Under the pieces are notes generated by a model, which saw only the letters and a program-made list of their open reading frames with translations, ran no database searches and was not told the DNA's origin. The translations under genes were made by a program, and so were the position numbers. From positions 25,005,001 through 25,069,000 of the forward strand of contig NC_092580.1 in the NCBI RefSeq assembly GCF_037975245.1: DNA of 64,000 bases. Reading direction: 5' to 3'. Below are positions 38,779-51,800 of this stretch, piece after piece (position 1 is the stretch's first letter; each line of letters starts with the position of its first letter). The DNA comes from Apostichopus japonicus. Its lineage: Eukaryota; Echinodermata; Holothuroidea; Aspidochirotida; Stichopodidae.

Positions 38779-39768
38779 AGCTCGCACAGTGCGCCAAGCC
38801 ATCGCGCCACGGTATGGACTGAGCTATTAGGTGGATTAACTAATACTTACAGCTCCCCGTGTAGGCACTTGCTGTAAAAGATCGGCAAAAGACGTCATCA
38901 CCCGGGTTTCGAACCACGGATGCAAAAGAGAGCCTCGATCATCAGCTCGCACAGTGCGCCAAGCCATCGCGCCACGGTATGGACTGAGCTATTAGGTGGA
39001 TTAACTAATACTTACAGCTCCCCGTGTAGGCACTTGCTGTAAAAGATCGGCAAAAGACGTCATCACCCGGGTTTCGAACCACGGATGCAAAAGAGAGCCT
39101 CGATCATCAGCTCGCACAGTGCGCCAAGCCATCGCGCCACGGTATGGACTGAGCTATTAGGTGGATTAACTAATACTTACAGCTCCCCGTGTAGGCACTT
39201 GCTGTAAAAGATCGGCAAAAGACGTCATCACCCGGGTTTCGAACCACGGATGCAAAAGAGAGCCTCGATCATCAGCTCGCACAGTGCGCCAAGCCATCGC
39301 GCCACGGTATGGACTGAGCTATTAGGTGGATTAACTAATACTTACAGCTCCCCGTGTAGGCACTTGCTGTAAAAGATCGGCAAAAGACGTCATCACCCGG
39401 GTTTCGAACCACGGATGCAAAAGAGAGCCTCGATCATCAGCTCGCACAGTGCGCCAAGCCATCGCGCCACGGTATGGACTGAGCTATTAGGTGGATTAAC
39501 TAATACTTACAGCTCCCCGTGTAGGCACTTGCTGTAAAAGATCGGCAAAAGACGTCATCACCCGGGTTTCGAACCACGGATGCAAAAGAGAGCCTCGATC
39601 ATCAGCTCGCACAGTGCGCCAAGCCATCGCGCCACGGTATGGACTGAGCTATTAGGTGGATTAACTAATACTTACAGCTCCCCGTGTAGGCACTTGCTGT
39701 AAAAGATCGGCAAAAGACGTCATCACCCGGGTTTCGAACCACGGATGCAAAAGAGAGCCTCGATCATC
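38779..39768. repeat. Run of six monomers sharing A-to-C at u46
   Basis: Positions 38824, 38989, 39154, 39319, 39484 and 39649 all read GAGCTATT in place of GAGATATT, in six consecutive copies and nowhere else in the window. The change creates a new AGCT. This is a clean example of step-by-step tandem amplification of one marked monomer. Confidence 0.95.
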
Positions 39769-41583
39769 AGCTCGCACAGTGCGCCAAGCCATCGCGCCAC
39801 GGTATGGACTGAGATATTAGGTGGATTAACTAATACTTACAGCTCCCCGTGTAGGCACTTGCTGTAAAAGATCGGCAAAAGACGTCATCACCCGGGTTTC
39901 GAACCACGGATGCAAAAGAGAGCCTCGATCATCAGCTCGCACAGTGCGCCAAGCCATCGCGCCACGGTATGGACTGAGATATTAGGTGGATTAACTAATA
40001 CTTACAGCTCCCCGTGTAGGCACTTGCTGTAAAAGATCGGCAAAAGACGTCATCACCCGGGTTTCGAACCACGGATGCAAAAGAGAGCCTCGATCATCAG
40101 CTCGCACAGTGCGCCAAGCCATCGCGCCACGGTATGGACTGAGATATTAGGTGGATTAACTAATACTTACAGCTCCCCGTGTAGGCACTTGCTGTAAAAG
40201 ATCGGCAAAAGACGTCATCACCCGGGTTTCGAACCACGGATGCAAAAGAGAGCCTCGATCATCAGCTCGCACAGTGCGCCAAGCCATCGCGCCACGGTAT
40301 GGACTGAGATATTAGGTGGATTAACTAATACTTACAGCTCCCCGTGTAGGCACTTGCTGTAAAAGATCGGCAAAAGACGTCATCACCCGGGTTTCGAACC
40401 ACGGATGCAAAAGAGAGCCTCGATCATCAGCTCGCACAGTGCGCCAAGCCATCGCGCCACGGTATGGACTGAGATATTAGGTGGATTAACTAATACTTAC
40501 AGCTCCCCGTGTAGGCACTTGCTGTAAAAGATCGGCAAAAGACGTCATCACCCGGGTTTCGAACCACGGATGCAAAAGAGAGCCTCGATCATCAGCTCGC
40601 ACAGTGCGCCAAGCCATCGCGCCACGGTATGGACTGAGATATTAGGTGGATTAACTAATACTTACAGCTCCCCGTGTAGGCACTTGCTGTAAAAGATCGG
40701 CAAAAGACGTCATCACCCGGGTTTCGAACCACGGATGCAAAAGAGAGCCTCGATCATCAGCTCGCACAGTGCGCCAAGCCATCGCGCCACGGTATGGACT
40801 GAGATATTAGGTGGATTAACTAATACTTACAGCTCCCCGTGTAGGCACTTGCTGTAAAAGATCGGCAAAAGACGTCATCACCCGGGTTTCGAACCACGGA
40901 TGCAAAAGAGAGCCTCGATCATCAGCTCGCACAGTGCGCCAAGCCATCGCGCCACGGTATGGACTGAGATATTAGGTGGATTAACTAATACTTACAGCTC
41001 CCCGTGTAGGCACTTGCTGTAAAAGATCGGCAAAAGACGTCATCACCCGGGTTTCGAACCACGGATGCAAAAGAGAGCCTCGATCATCAGCTCGCACAGT
41101 GCGCCAAGCCATCGCGCCACGGTATGGACTGAGATATTAGGTGGATTAACTAATACTTACAGCTCCCCGTGTAGGCACTTGCTGTAAAAGATCGGCAAAA
41201 GACGTCATCACCCGGGTTTCGAACCACGGATGCAAAAGAGAGCCTCGATCATCAGCTCGCACAGTGCGCCAAGCCATCGCGCCACGGTATGGACTGAGAT
41301 ATTAGGTGGATTAACTAATACTTACAGCTCCCCGTGTAGGCACTTGCTGTAAAAGATCGGCAAAAGACGTCATCACCCGGGTTTCGAACCACGGATGCAA
41401 AAGAGAGCCTCGATCATCAGCTCGCACAGTGCGCCAAGCCATCGCGCCACGGTATGGACTGAGATATTAGGTGGATTAACTAATACTTACAGCTCCCCGT
41501 GTAGGCACTTGCTGTAAAAGATCGGCAAAAGACGTCATCACCCGGGTTTCGAACCACGGATGCAAAAGAGAGCCTCGATCATC

Positions 41584-41747
41584 AGCTCGCACAGTGCGCC
41601 AAGCCATCGCGCCACGGTATGGACTGAGATATTAGGTGGATTAACTAAACTTACAGCTCCCCGTGTAGGCACTTGCTGTAAAAGATCGGCAAAAGACGTC
41701 ATCACCCGGGTTTCGAACCACGGATGCAAAAGAGAGCCTCGATCATC
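41584..41747. repeat. 164-bp monomer with a 1-bp deletion near u66, source of spurious ORFs
   Basis: ACTAATACTT reads ACTAAACTT here (around 41646-41650), losing one base. Because 165 is a multiple of three, frames normally meet the same stop codons in every copy. This deletion joins two frames and opens stretches of 79 codons on the plus strand (41560-41799) and 77 on the minus strand (41538-41771). Their translations are just satellite in two frames, with no recognisable domain, signal peptide or ribosome-binding context. I do not regard them as genes. Confidence 0.95.
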
Positions 41748-42572
41748 AGCTCGCACAGTGCGCCAAGCCATCGCGCCACGGTATGGACTGAGATATTAGG
41801 TGGATTAACTAATACTTACAGCTCCACGTGTAGGCACTTGCTGTAAAAGATCGGCAAAAGACGTCATCACCCGGGTTTCGAACCACGGATGCAAAAGAGA
41901 GCCTCGATCATCAGCTCGCACAGTGCGCCAAGCCATCGCGCCACGGTCTGGACTGAGATATTAGGTGGATTAACTAATACTTACAGCTCCACGTGTAGGC
42001 ACTTGCTGTAAAAGATCGGCAAAAGACGTCATCACCCGGGTTTCGAACCACGGATGCAAAAGAGAGCCTCGATCATCAGCTCGCACAGTGCGCCAAGCCA
42101 TCGCGCCACGGTCTGGACTGAGATATTAGGTGGATTAACTAATACTTACAGCTCCCCGTGTAGGCACTTGCTGTAAAAGATCGGCAAAAGACGTCATCAC
42201 CCGGGTTTCGAACCACGGATGCAAAAGAGAGCCTCGATCATCAGCTCGCACAGTGCGCCAAGCCATCGCGCCACGGTCTGGACTGAGATATTAGGTGGAT
42301 TAACTAATACTTACAGCTCCCCGTGTAGGCACTTGCTGTAAAAGATCGGCAAAAGACGTCATCACCCGGGTTTCGAACCACGGATGCAAAAGAGAGCCTC
42401 GATCATCAGCTCGCACAGTGCGCCAAGCCATCGCGCCACGGTCTGGACTGAGATATTAGGTGGATTAACTAATACTTACAGCTCCCCGTGTAGGCACTTG
42501 CTGTAAAAGATCGGCAAAAGACGTCATCACCCGGGTTTCGAACCACGGATGCAAAAGAGAGCCTCGATCATC
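41748..42572. repeat. Five-monomer block with A79 and C36 variants
   Basis: Two adjacent copies have C-to-A at u79 (41826, 41991), which creates CACGTG, an E-box/G-box hexamer. Four consecutive copies have A-to-C at u36 (41948, 42113, 42278, 42443). The copy starting at 41913 carries both, so the two runs overlap by one copy. This gives the order of local duplications. The next copy has T-to-A at u50 (42622). Confidence 0.92.
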
Positions 42573-43232
42573 AGCTCGCACAGTGCGCCAAGCCATCGCG
42601 CCACGGTATGGACTGAGATATAAGGTGGATTAACTAATACTTACAGCTCCCCGTGTAGGCACTTGCTGTAAAAGATCGGCAAAAGACGTCATCACCCGGG
42701 TTTCGAACCACGGATGCAAAAGAGAGCCTCGATCATCAGCTCGCACAGTGCGCCAAGCCATCGCGCCACGGTATGGACTGAGATATTAGGTGGATTAACT
42801 AATACTTACAGCTCCCCGTGTAGGCACTTGCTGTAAAAGATCGGCAAAAGACGTCATCACCCGGGTTTCGAACCACGGATGCAAAAGAGAGCCTCGATCA
42901 TCAGCTCGCACAGTGCGCCAAGCCATCGCGCCACGGTATGGACTGAGATATTAGGTGGATTAACTAATACTTACAGCTCCCCGTGTAGGCACTTGCTGTA
43001 AAAGATCGGCAAAAGACGTCATCACCCGGGTTTCGAACCACGGATGCAAAAGAGAGCCTCGATCATCAGCTCGCACAGTGCGCCAAGCCATCGCGCCACG
43101 GTATGGACTGAGATATTAGGTGGATTAACTAATACTTACAGCTCCCCGTGTAGGCACTTGCTGTAAAAGATCGGCAAAAGACGTCATCACCCGGGTTTCG
43201 AACCACGGATGCAAAAGAGAGCCTCGATCATC

Positions 43233-43562
43233 AGCTCGCACAGTGCGCGAAGCCATCGCGCCACGGTATGGACTGAGATATTAGGTGGATTAACTAATAC
43301 TTACAGCTCCCCGTGTAGGCACTTGCTGTAAAAGATCGGCAAAAGACGTCATCACCCGGGTTTCGAACCACGGATGCAAAAGAGAGCCTCGATCATCAGC
43401 TCGCACAGTGCGCGAAGCCATCGCGCCACGGTATGGACTGAGATATTAGGTGGATTAACTAATACTTACAGCTCCCCGTGTAGGCACTTGCTGTAAAAGA
43501 TCGGCAAAAGACGTCATCACCCGGGTTTCGAACCACGGATGCAAAAGAGAGCCTCGATCATC
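43233..43562. repeat. Adjacent pair with C-to-G at u17
   Basis: Positions 43249 and 43414 both read GTGCGCGAAG. The change alters the second base of the minus-strand A-box (G to C). These are the only copies in which I see that A-box base changed. Confidence 0.9.
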
Positions 43563-43892
43563 AGCTCGCACAGTGCGCCAAGCCATCGCGCCACGGTATG
43601 GACTGAGATATTAGGTGGATTAACTAATACTTACAGCTCCCCGTGTAGGCACTTGCTGTAAAAGATCGGCAAAAGACGTCATCACCCGGGTTTCGAACCA
43701 CGGATGCAAAAGAGAGCCTCGATCATCAGCTCGCACAGTGCGCCAAGCCATCGCGCCACTGTATGGACTGAGATATTAGGTGGATTAACTAATACTTACA
43801 GCTCCCCGTGTAGGCACTTGCTGTAAAAGATCGGCAAAAGACGTCATCACCCGGGTTTCGAACCACGGATGCAAAAGAGAGCCTCGATCATC

Positions 43893-44882
43893 AGCTCGCA
43901 CAGTGCGCCAAGCCATCGCGCCACTGTATGGACTGAGATATTAGGTGGATTAACTAATACTTACAGCTCCCCGTGTAGGCACTTGCTGTAAAAGATCGGC
44001 AAAAGACGTCATCACCCGGGTTTCGAACCACGGATGCAAAAGAGAGCCTCGATCATCAGCTCGCACAGTGCGCCAAGCCATCGCGCCACTGTATGGACTG
44101 AGATATTAGGTGGATTAACTAATACTTACAGCTCCCCGTGTAGGCACTTGCTGTAAAAGATCGGCAAAAGACGTCATCACCCGGGTTTCGAACCACGGAT
44201 GCAAAAGAGAGCCTCGATCATCAGCTCGCACAGTGCGCCAAGCCATCGCGCCACGGTATGGACTGAGATATTAGGTGGATTAACTAATACTTACAGCTCC
44301 ACGTGTAGGCACTTGCTGTAAAAGATCGGCAAAAGACGTCATCACCCGGGTTTCGAACCACGGATGCAAAAGAGAGCCTCGATCATCAGCTCGCACAGTG
44401 CGCCAAGCCATCGCGCCACTGTATGGACTGAGATATTAGGTGGATTAACTAATACTTACAGCTCCCCGTGTAGGCACTTGCTGTAAAAGATCGGCAAAAG
44501 ACGTCATCACCCGGGTTTCGAACCACGGATGCAAAAGAGAGCCTCGATCATCAGCTCGCACAGTGCGCCAAGCCATCGCGCCACTGTATGGACTGAGATA
44601 TTAGGTGGATTAACTAATACTTACAGCTCCCCGTGTAGGCACTTGCTGTAAAAGATCGGCAAAAGACGTCATCACCCGGGTTTCGAACCACGGATGCAAA
44701 AGAGAGCCTCGATCATCAGCTCGCACAGTGCGCCAAGCCATCGCGCCACGGTATGGACTGAGATATTAGGTGGATTAACTAATACTTACAGCTCCACGTG
44801 TAGGCACTTGCTGTAAAAGATCGGCAAAAGACGTCATCACCCGGGTTTCGAACCACGGATGCAAAAGAGAGCCTCGATCATC
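43893..44882. repeat. Three-monomer higher-order unit repeated twice
   Basis: The allele order T33, T33, then G33 with A79 occurs at 43925, 44090, 44301 and again at 44420, 44585, 44796. This is a 495-bp (three-monomer) higher-order repeat in two copies. A further T33 copy (43760) precedes it. The following copy has G-to-T at u43 (44925). Confidence 0.85.
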
Positions 44883-45377
44883 AGCTCGCACAGTGCGCCA
44901 AGCCATCGCGCCACGGTATGGACTTAGATATTAGGTGGATTAACTAATACTTACAGCTCCCCGTGTAGGCACTTGCTGTAAAAGATCGGCAAAAGACGTC
45001 ATCACCCGGGTTTCGAACCACGGATGCAAAAGAGAGCCTCGACCATCAGCTCGCACAGTGCGCCAAGCCATCGCGCCACGGTATGGACTGAGATATTAGG
45101 TGGATTAACTAATACTTACAGCTCCCCGTGTAGGCACTTGCTGTAAAAGATCGGCAAAAGACGTCATCACCCGGGTTTCGAACCACGGATGCAAAAGAGA
45201 GCCTCGACCATCAGCTCGCACAGTGCGCCAAGCCATCGCGCCACGGTATGGACTGAGATATTAGGTGGATTAACTAATACTTACAGCTCCCCGTGTAGGC
45301 ACTTGCTGTAAAAGATCGGCAAAAGACGTCATCACCCGGGTTTCGAACCACGGATGCAAAAGAGAGCCTCGATCATC
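44883..45377. repeat. Adjacent pair with T-to-C at u161
   Basis: Positions 45043 and 45208 read CTCGACCATC in place of CTCGATCATC in two neighbouring copies and nowhere else seen, another single-monomer duplication. Confidence 0.88.
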
Positions 45378-45872
45378 AGCTCGCACAGTGCGCCAAGCCA
45401 TCGCGCCACGGTATGGACTGAGATATTAGGTGGATTAACTAATACTTACAGCTCCCCGTGTAGGCACTTGCTGTAAAAGATCGGCAAAAGACGTCATCAC
45501 CCGGGTTTCGAACCACGGATGCAAAAGAGAGCCTCGATCATCAGCTCGCACAGTGCGCCAAGCCATCGCGCCACGGTATGGACTGAGATATTAGGTGGAT
45601 TAACTAATACTTACAGCTCCCCGTGTAGGCACTTGCTGTAAAAGATCGGCAAAAGACGTCATCACCCGGGTTTCGAACCACGGATGCAAAAGAGAGCCTC
45701 GATCATCAGCTCGCACAGTGCGCCAAGCCATCGCGCCACGGTATGGACTGAGATATTAGGTGGATTAACTAATACTTACAGCTCCCCGTGTAGGCACTTG
45801 CTGTAAAAGATCGGCAAAAGACGTCATCACCCGGGTTTCGAACCACGGATGCAAAAGAGAGCCTCGATCATC

Positions 45873-48800
45873 AGCTCGCACAGTGCGCCAAGCCATCGCG
45901 CCACGGTATGGACTGAGATATTAGGTGGATTAACTAACACTTACAGCTCCCCGTGTAGGCACTTGCTGTAAAAGATCGGCAAAAGACGTCATCACCCGGG
46001 TTTCGAACCACGGATGCAAAAGAGAGCCTCGATCATCAGCTCGCACAGTGCGCCAAGCCATCGCGCCACGGTATGGACTGAGATATTAGGTGGATTAACT
46101 AACACTTACAGCTCCCCGTGTAGGCACTTGCTGTAAAAGATCGGCAAAAGACGTCATCACCCGGGTTTCGAACCACGGATGCAAAAGAGAGCCTCGATCA
46201 TCAGCTCGCACAGTGCGCCAAGCCATCGCGCCACTGTATGGACTGAGATATTAGGTGGATTAACTAACACTTACAGCTCCCCGTGTAGGCACTTGCTGTA
46301 AAAGATCGGCAAAAGACGTCATCACCCGGGTTTCGAACCACGGATGCAAAAGAGAGCCTCGATCATCAGCTCGCACAGTGCGCCAAGCCATCGCGCCACT
46401 GTATGGACTGAGATATTAGGTGGATTAACTAACACTTACAGCTCCCCGTGTAGGCACTTGCTGTAAAAGATCGGCAAAAGACGTCATCACCCGGGTTTCG
46501 AACCACGGATGCAAAAGAGAGCCTCGATCATCAGCTCGCACAGTGCGCCAAGCCATCGCGCCACTGTATGGACTGAGATATTAGGTGGATTAACTAACAC
46601 TTACAGCTCCCCGTGTAGGCACTTGCTGTAAAAGATCGGCAAAAGACGTCATCACCCGGGTTTCGAACCACGGATGCAAAAGAGAGCCTCGATCATCAGC
46701 TCGCACAGTGCGCCAAGCCATCGCGCCACTGTATGGACTGAGATATTAGGTGGATTAACTAACACTTACAGCTCCCCGTGTAGGCACTTGCTGTAAAAGA
46801 TCGGCAAAAGACGTCATCACCCGGGTTTCGAACCACGGATGCAAAAGAGAGCCTCGATCATCAGCTCGCACAGTGCGCCAAGCCATCGCGCCACGGTATG
46901 GACTGAGATATTAGGTGGATTAACTAATACTTACAGCTCCCCGTGTAGGCACTTGCTGTAAAAGATCGGCAAAAGACGTCATCACCCGGGTTTCGAACCA
47001 CGGATGCAAAAGAGAGCCTCGATCATCAGCTCGCACAGTGCGCCAAGCCATCGCGCCACGGTATGGACTGAGATATTAGGTGGATTAACTAATACTTACA
47101 GCTCCCCGTGTAGGCACTTGCTGTAAAAGATCGGCAAAAGACGTCATCACCCGGGTTTCGAACCACGGATGCAAAAGAGAGCCTCGATCATCAGCTCGCA
47201 CAGTGCGCCAAGCCATCGCGCCACGGTATGGACTGAGATATTAGGTGGATTAACTAATACTTACAGCTCCCCGTGTAGGCACTTGCTGTAAAAGATCGGC
47301 AAAAGACGTCATCACCCGGGTTTCGAACCACGGATGCAAAAGAGAGCCTCGATCATCAGCTCGCACAGTGCGCCAAGCCATCGCGCCACGGCATGGACTG
47401 AGATATTAGGTGGATTAACTAATACTTACAGCTCCCCGTGTAGGCACTTGCTGTAAAAGATCGGCAAAAGACGTCATCACCCGGGTTTCGAACCACGGAT
47501 GCAAAAGAGAGCCTCGATCATCAGCTCGCACAGTGCGCCAAGCCATCGCGCCACGGTATGGACTGAGATATTAGGTGGATTAACTAATACTTACAGCTCC
47601 CCGTGTAGGCACTTGCTGTAAAAGATCGGCAAAAGACGTCATCACCCGGGTTTCGAACCACGGATGCGAAAGAGAGCCTCGATCATCAGCTCGCACAGTG
47701 CGCCAAGCCATCGCGCCACGGTATGGACTGAGATATTAGGTGGATTAACTAATACTTACAGCTCCCCGTGTAGGCACTTGCTGTAAAAGATCGGCAAAAG
47801 ACGTCATCACCCGGGTTTCGAACCACGGATGCGAAAGAGAGCCTCGATCATCAGCTCGCACAGTGCGCCAAGCCATCGCGCCACGGTATGGACTGAGATA
47901 TTAGGTGGATTAACTAATACTTACAGCTCCCCGTGTAGGCACTTGCTGTAAAAGATCGGCAAAAGACGTCATCACCCGGGTTTCGAACCACGGATGCAAA
48001 AGAGAGCCTCGATCATCAGCTCGCACAGTGCGCCAAGCCATCGCGCCACGGTATGGACTGAGATATTAGGTGGATTAACTAACACTTACAGCTCCCCGTG
48101 TAGGCACTTGCTGTAAAAGATCGGCAAAAGACGTCATCACCCGGGTTTCGAACCACGGATGCAAAAGAGAGCCTCGATCATCAGCTCGCACAGTGCGCCA
48201 AGCCATCGCGCCACGGTATGGACTGAGATATTAGGTGGATTAACTAACACTTACAGCTCCCCGTGTAGGCACTTGCTGTAAAAGATCGGCAAAAGACGTC
48301 ATCACCCGGGTTTCGAACCACGGATGCAAAAGAGAGCCTCGATCATCAGCTCGCACAGTGCGCCAAGCCATCGCGCCACTGTATGGACTGAGATATTAGG
48401 TGGATTAACTAACACTTACAGCTCCCCGTGTAGGCACTTGCTGTAAAAGATCGGCAAAAGACGTCATCACCCGGGTTTCGAACCACGGATGCAAAAGAGA
48501 GCCTCGATCATCAGCTCGCACAGTGCGCCAAGCCATCGCGCCACTGTATGGACTGAGATATTAGGTGGATTAACTAACACTTACAGCTCCCCGTGTAGGC
48601 ACTTGCTGTAAAAGATCGGCAAAAGACGTCATCACCCTGGTTTCGAACCACGGATGCAAAAGAGAGCCTCGATCATCAGCTCGCACAGTGCGCCAAGCCA
48701 TCGCGCCACTGTATGGACTGAGATATTAGGTGGATTAACTAACACTTACAGCTCCCCGTGTAGGCACTTGCTGTAAAAGATCGGCAAAAGACGTCATCAC

Positions 48801-51800
48801 CCGGGTTTCGAACCACGGATGCAAAAGAGAGCCTCGATCATCAGCTCGCACAGTGCGCCAAGCCATCGCGCCACTGTATGGACTGAGATATTAGGTGGAT
48901 TAACTAACACTTACAGCTCCCCGTGTAGGCACTTGCTGTAAAAGATCGGCAAAAGACGTCATCACCCGGGTTTCGAACCACGGATGCAAAAGAGAGCCTC
49001 GATCATCAGCTCGCACAGTGCGCCAAGCCATCGCGCCACTGTATGGACTGAGATATTAGGTGGATTAACTAACACTTACAGCTCCCCGTGTAGGCACTTG
49101 CTGTAAAAGATCGGCAAAAGACGTCATCACCCGGGTTTCGAACCACGGATGCAAAAGAGAGCCTCGATCATCAGCTCGCACAGTGCGCCAAGCCATCGCG
49201 CCACTGTATGGACTGAGATATTAGGTGGATTAACTAACACTTACAGCTCCCCGTGTAGGCACTTGCTGTAAAAGATCGGCAAAAGACGTCATCACCCGGG
49301 TTTCGAACCACGGATGCAAAAGAGAGCCTCGATCATCAGCTCGCACAGTGCGCCAAGCCATCGCGCCACTGTATGGACTGAGATATTAGGTGGATTAACT
49401 AACACTTACAGCTCCCCGTGTAGGCACTTGCTGTAAAAGATCGGCAAAAGACGTCATCACCCGGGTTTCGAACCACGGATGCAAAAGAGAGCCTCGATCA
49501 TCAGCTCGCACAGTGCGCCAAGCCATCGCGCCACTGTATGGACTGAGATATTAGGTGGATTAACTAACACTTACAGCTCCCCGTGTAGGCACTTGCTGTA
49601 AAAGATCGGCAAAAGACGTCATCACCCGGGTTTCGAACCACGGATGCAAAAGAGAGCCTCGATCATCAGCTCGCACAGTGCGCCAAGCCATCGCGCCACT
49701 GTATGGACTGAGATATTAGGTGGATTAACTAACACTTACAGCTCCCCGTGTAGGCACTTGCTGTAAAAGATCGGCAAAAGACGTCATCACCCGGGTTTCG
49801 AACCACGGATGCAAAAGAGAGCCTCGATCATCAGCTCGCACAGTGCGCCAAGCCATCGCGCCACTGTATGGACTGAGATATTAGGTGGATTAACTAACAC
49901 TTACAGCTCCCCGTGTAGGCACTTGCTGTAAAAGATCGGCAAAAGACGTCATCACCCGGGTTTCGAACCACGGATGCAAAAGAGAGCCTCGATCATCAGC
50001 TCGCACAGTGCGCCAAGCCATCGCGCCACTGTATGGACTGAGATATTAGGTGGATTAACTAACACTTACAGCTCCCCGTGTAGGCACTTGCTGTAAAAGA
50101 TCGGCAAAAGACGTCATCACCCGGGTTTCGAACCACGGATGCAAAAGAGAGCCTCGATCATCAGCTCGCACAGTGCGCCAAGCCATCGCGCCACTGTATG
50201 GACTGAGATATTAGGTGGATTAACTAACACTTACAGCTCCCCGTGTAGGCACTTGCTGTAAAAGATCGGCAAAAGACGTCATCACCCGGGTTTCGAACCA
50301 CGGATGCAAAAGAGAGCCTCGATCATCAGCTCGCACAGTGCGCCAAGCCATCGCGCCACTGTATGGACTGAGATATTAGGTGGATTAACTAACACTTACA
50401 GCTCCCCGTGTAGGCACTTGCTGTAAAAGATCGGCAAAAGACGTCATCACCCGGGTTTCGAACCACGGATGCAAAAGAGAGCCTCGATCATCAGCTCGCA
50501 CAGTGCGCCAAGCCATCGCGCCACTGTATGGACTGAGATATTAGGTGGATTAACTAACACTTACAGCTCCCCGTGTAGGCACTTGCTGTAAAAGATCGGC
50601 AAAAGACGTCATCACCCGGGTTTCGAACCACGGATGCAAAAGAGAGCCTCGATCATCAGCTCGCACAGTGCGCCAAGCCATCGCGCCACTGTATGGACTG
50701 AGATATTAGGTGGATTAACTAACACTTACAGCTCCCCGTGTAGGCACTTGCTGTAAAAGATCGGCAAAAGACGTCATCACCCGGGTTTCGAACCACGGAT
50801 GCAAAAGAGAGCCTCGATCATCAGCTCGCACAGTGCGCCAAGCCATCGCGCCACTGTATGGACTGAGATATTAGGTGGATTAACTAACACTTACAGCTCC
50901 CCGTGTAGGCACTTGCTGTAAAAGATCGGCAAAAGACGTCATCACCCGGGTTTCGAACCACGGATGCAAAAGAGAGCCTCGATCATCAGCTCGCACAGTG
51001 CGCCAAGCCATCGCGCCACTGTATGGACTGAGATATTAGGTGGATTAACTAATACTTACAGCTCCCCGTGTAGGCACTTGCTGTAAAAGATCGGCAAAAG
51101 ACGTCATCACCCGGGTTTCGAACCACGGATGCAAAAGAGAGCCTCGATCATCAGCTCGCACAGTGCGCCAAGCCATCGCGCCACTGTATGGACTGAGATA
51201 TTAGGTGGATTAACTAATACTTACAGCTCCCCGTGTAGGCACTTGCTGTAAAAGATCGGCAAAAGACGTCATCACCCGGGTTTCGAACCACGGATGCAAA
51301 AGAGAGCCTCGATCATCAGCTCGCACAGTGCGCCAAGCCATCGCGCCACGGTATGGACTGAGATATTAGGTGGATTAACTAATACTTACAGCTCCCCGTG
51401 TAGGCACTTGCTGTAAAAGATCGGCAAAAGACGTCATCACCCGGGTTTCGAACCACGGATGCAAAAGAGAGCCTCGATCATCAGCTCGCACAGTGCGCCA
51501 AGCCATCGCGCCACGGTATGGACTGAGATATTAGGTGGATTAACTAATACTTACAGCTCCCCGTGTAGGCACTTGCTGTAAAAGATCGGCAAAAGACGTC
51601 ATCACCCGGGTTTCGAACCACGGATGCAAAAGAGAGCCTCGATCATCAGCTCGCACAGTGCGCCAAGCCATCGCGCCACTGTATGGACTGAGATATTAGG
51701 TGGATTAACTAATACTAACAGCTCCCCGTGTAGGCACTTGCTGTAAAAGATCGGCAAAAGACGTCATCACCCCGGTTTCGAACCACGGATGCAAAAGAGA

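Noticed and set aside
41538-41799. Two open reading frames of 77 and 79 codons (minus and plus)
   Set aside because: They exist only because a 1-bp deletion near 41649 joins two satellite frames. On the plus strand the ATG frame starting at u142 normally ends at TAA u97-99 of the next copy after about 40 codons. No domain, no conserved start context and no neighbours support a gene.
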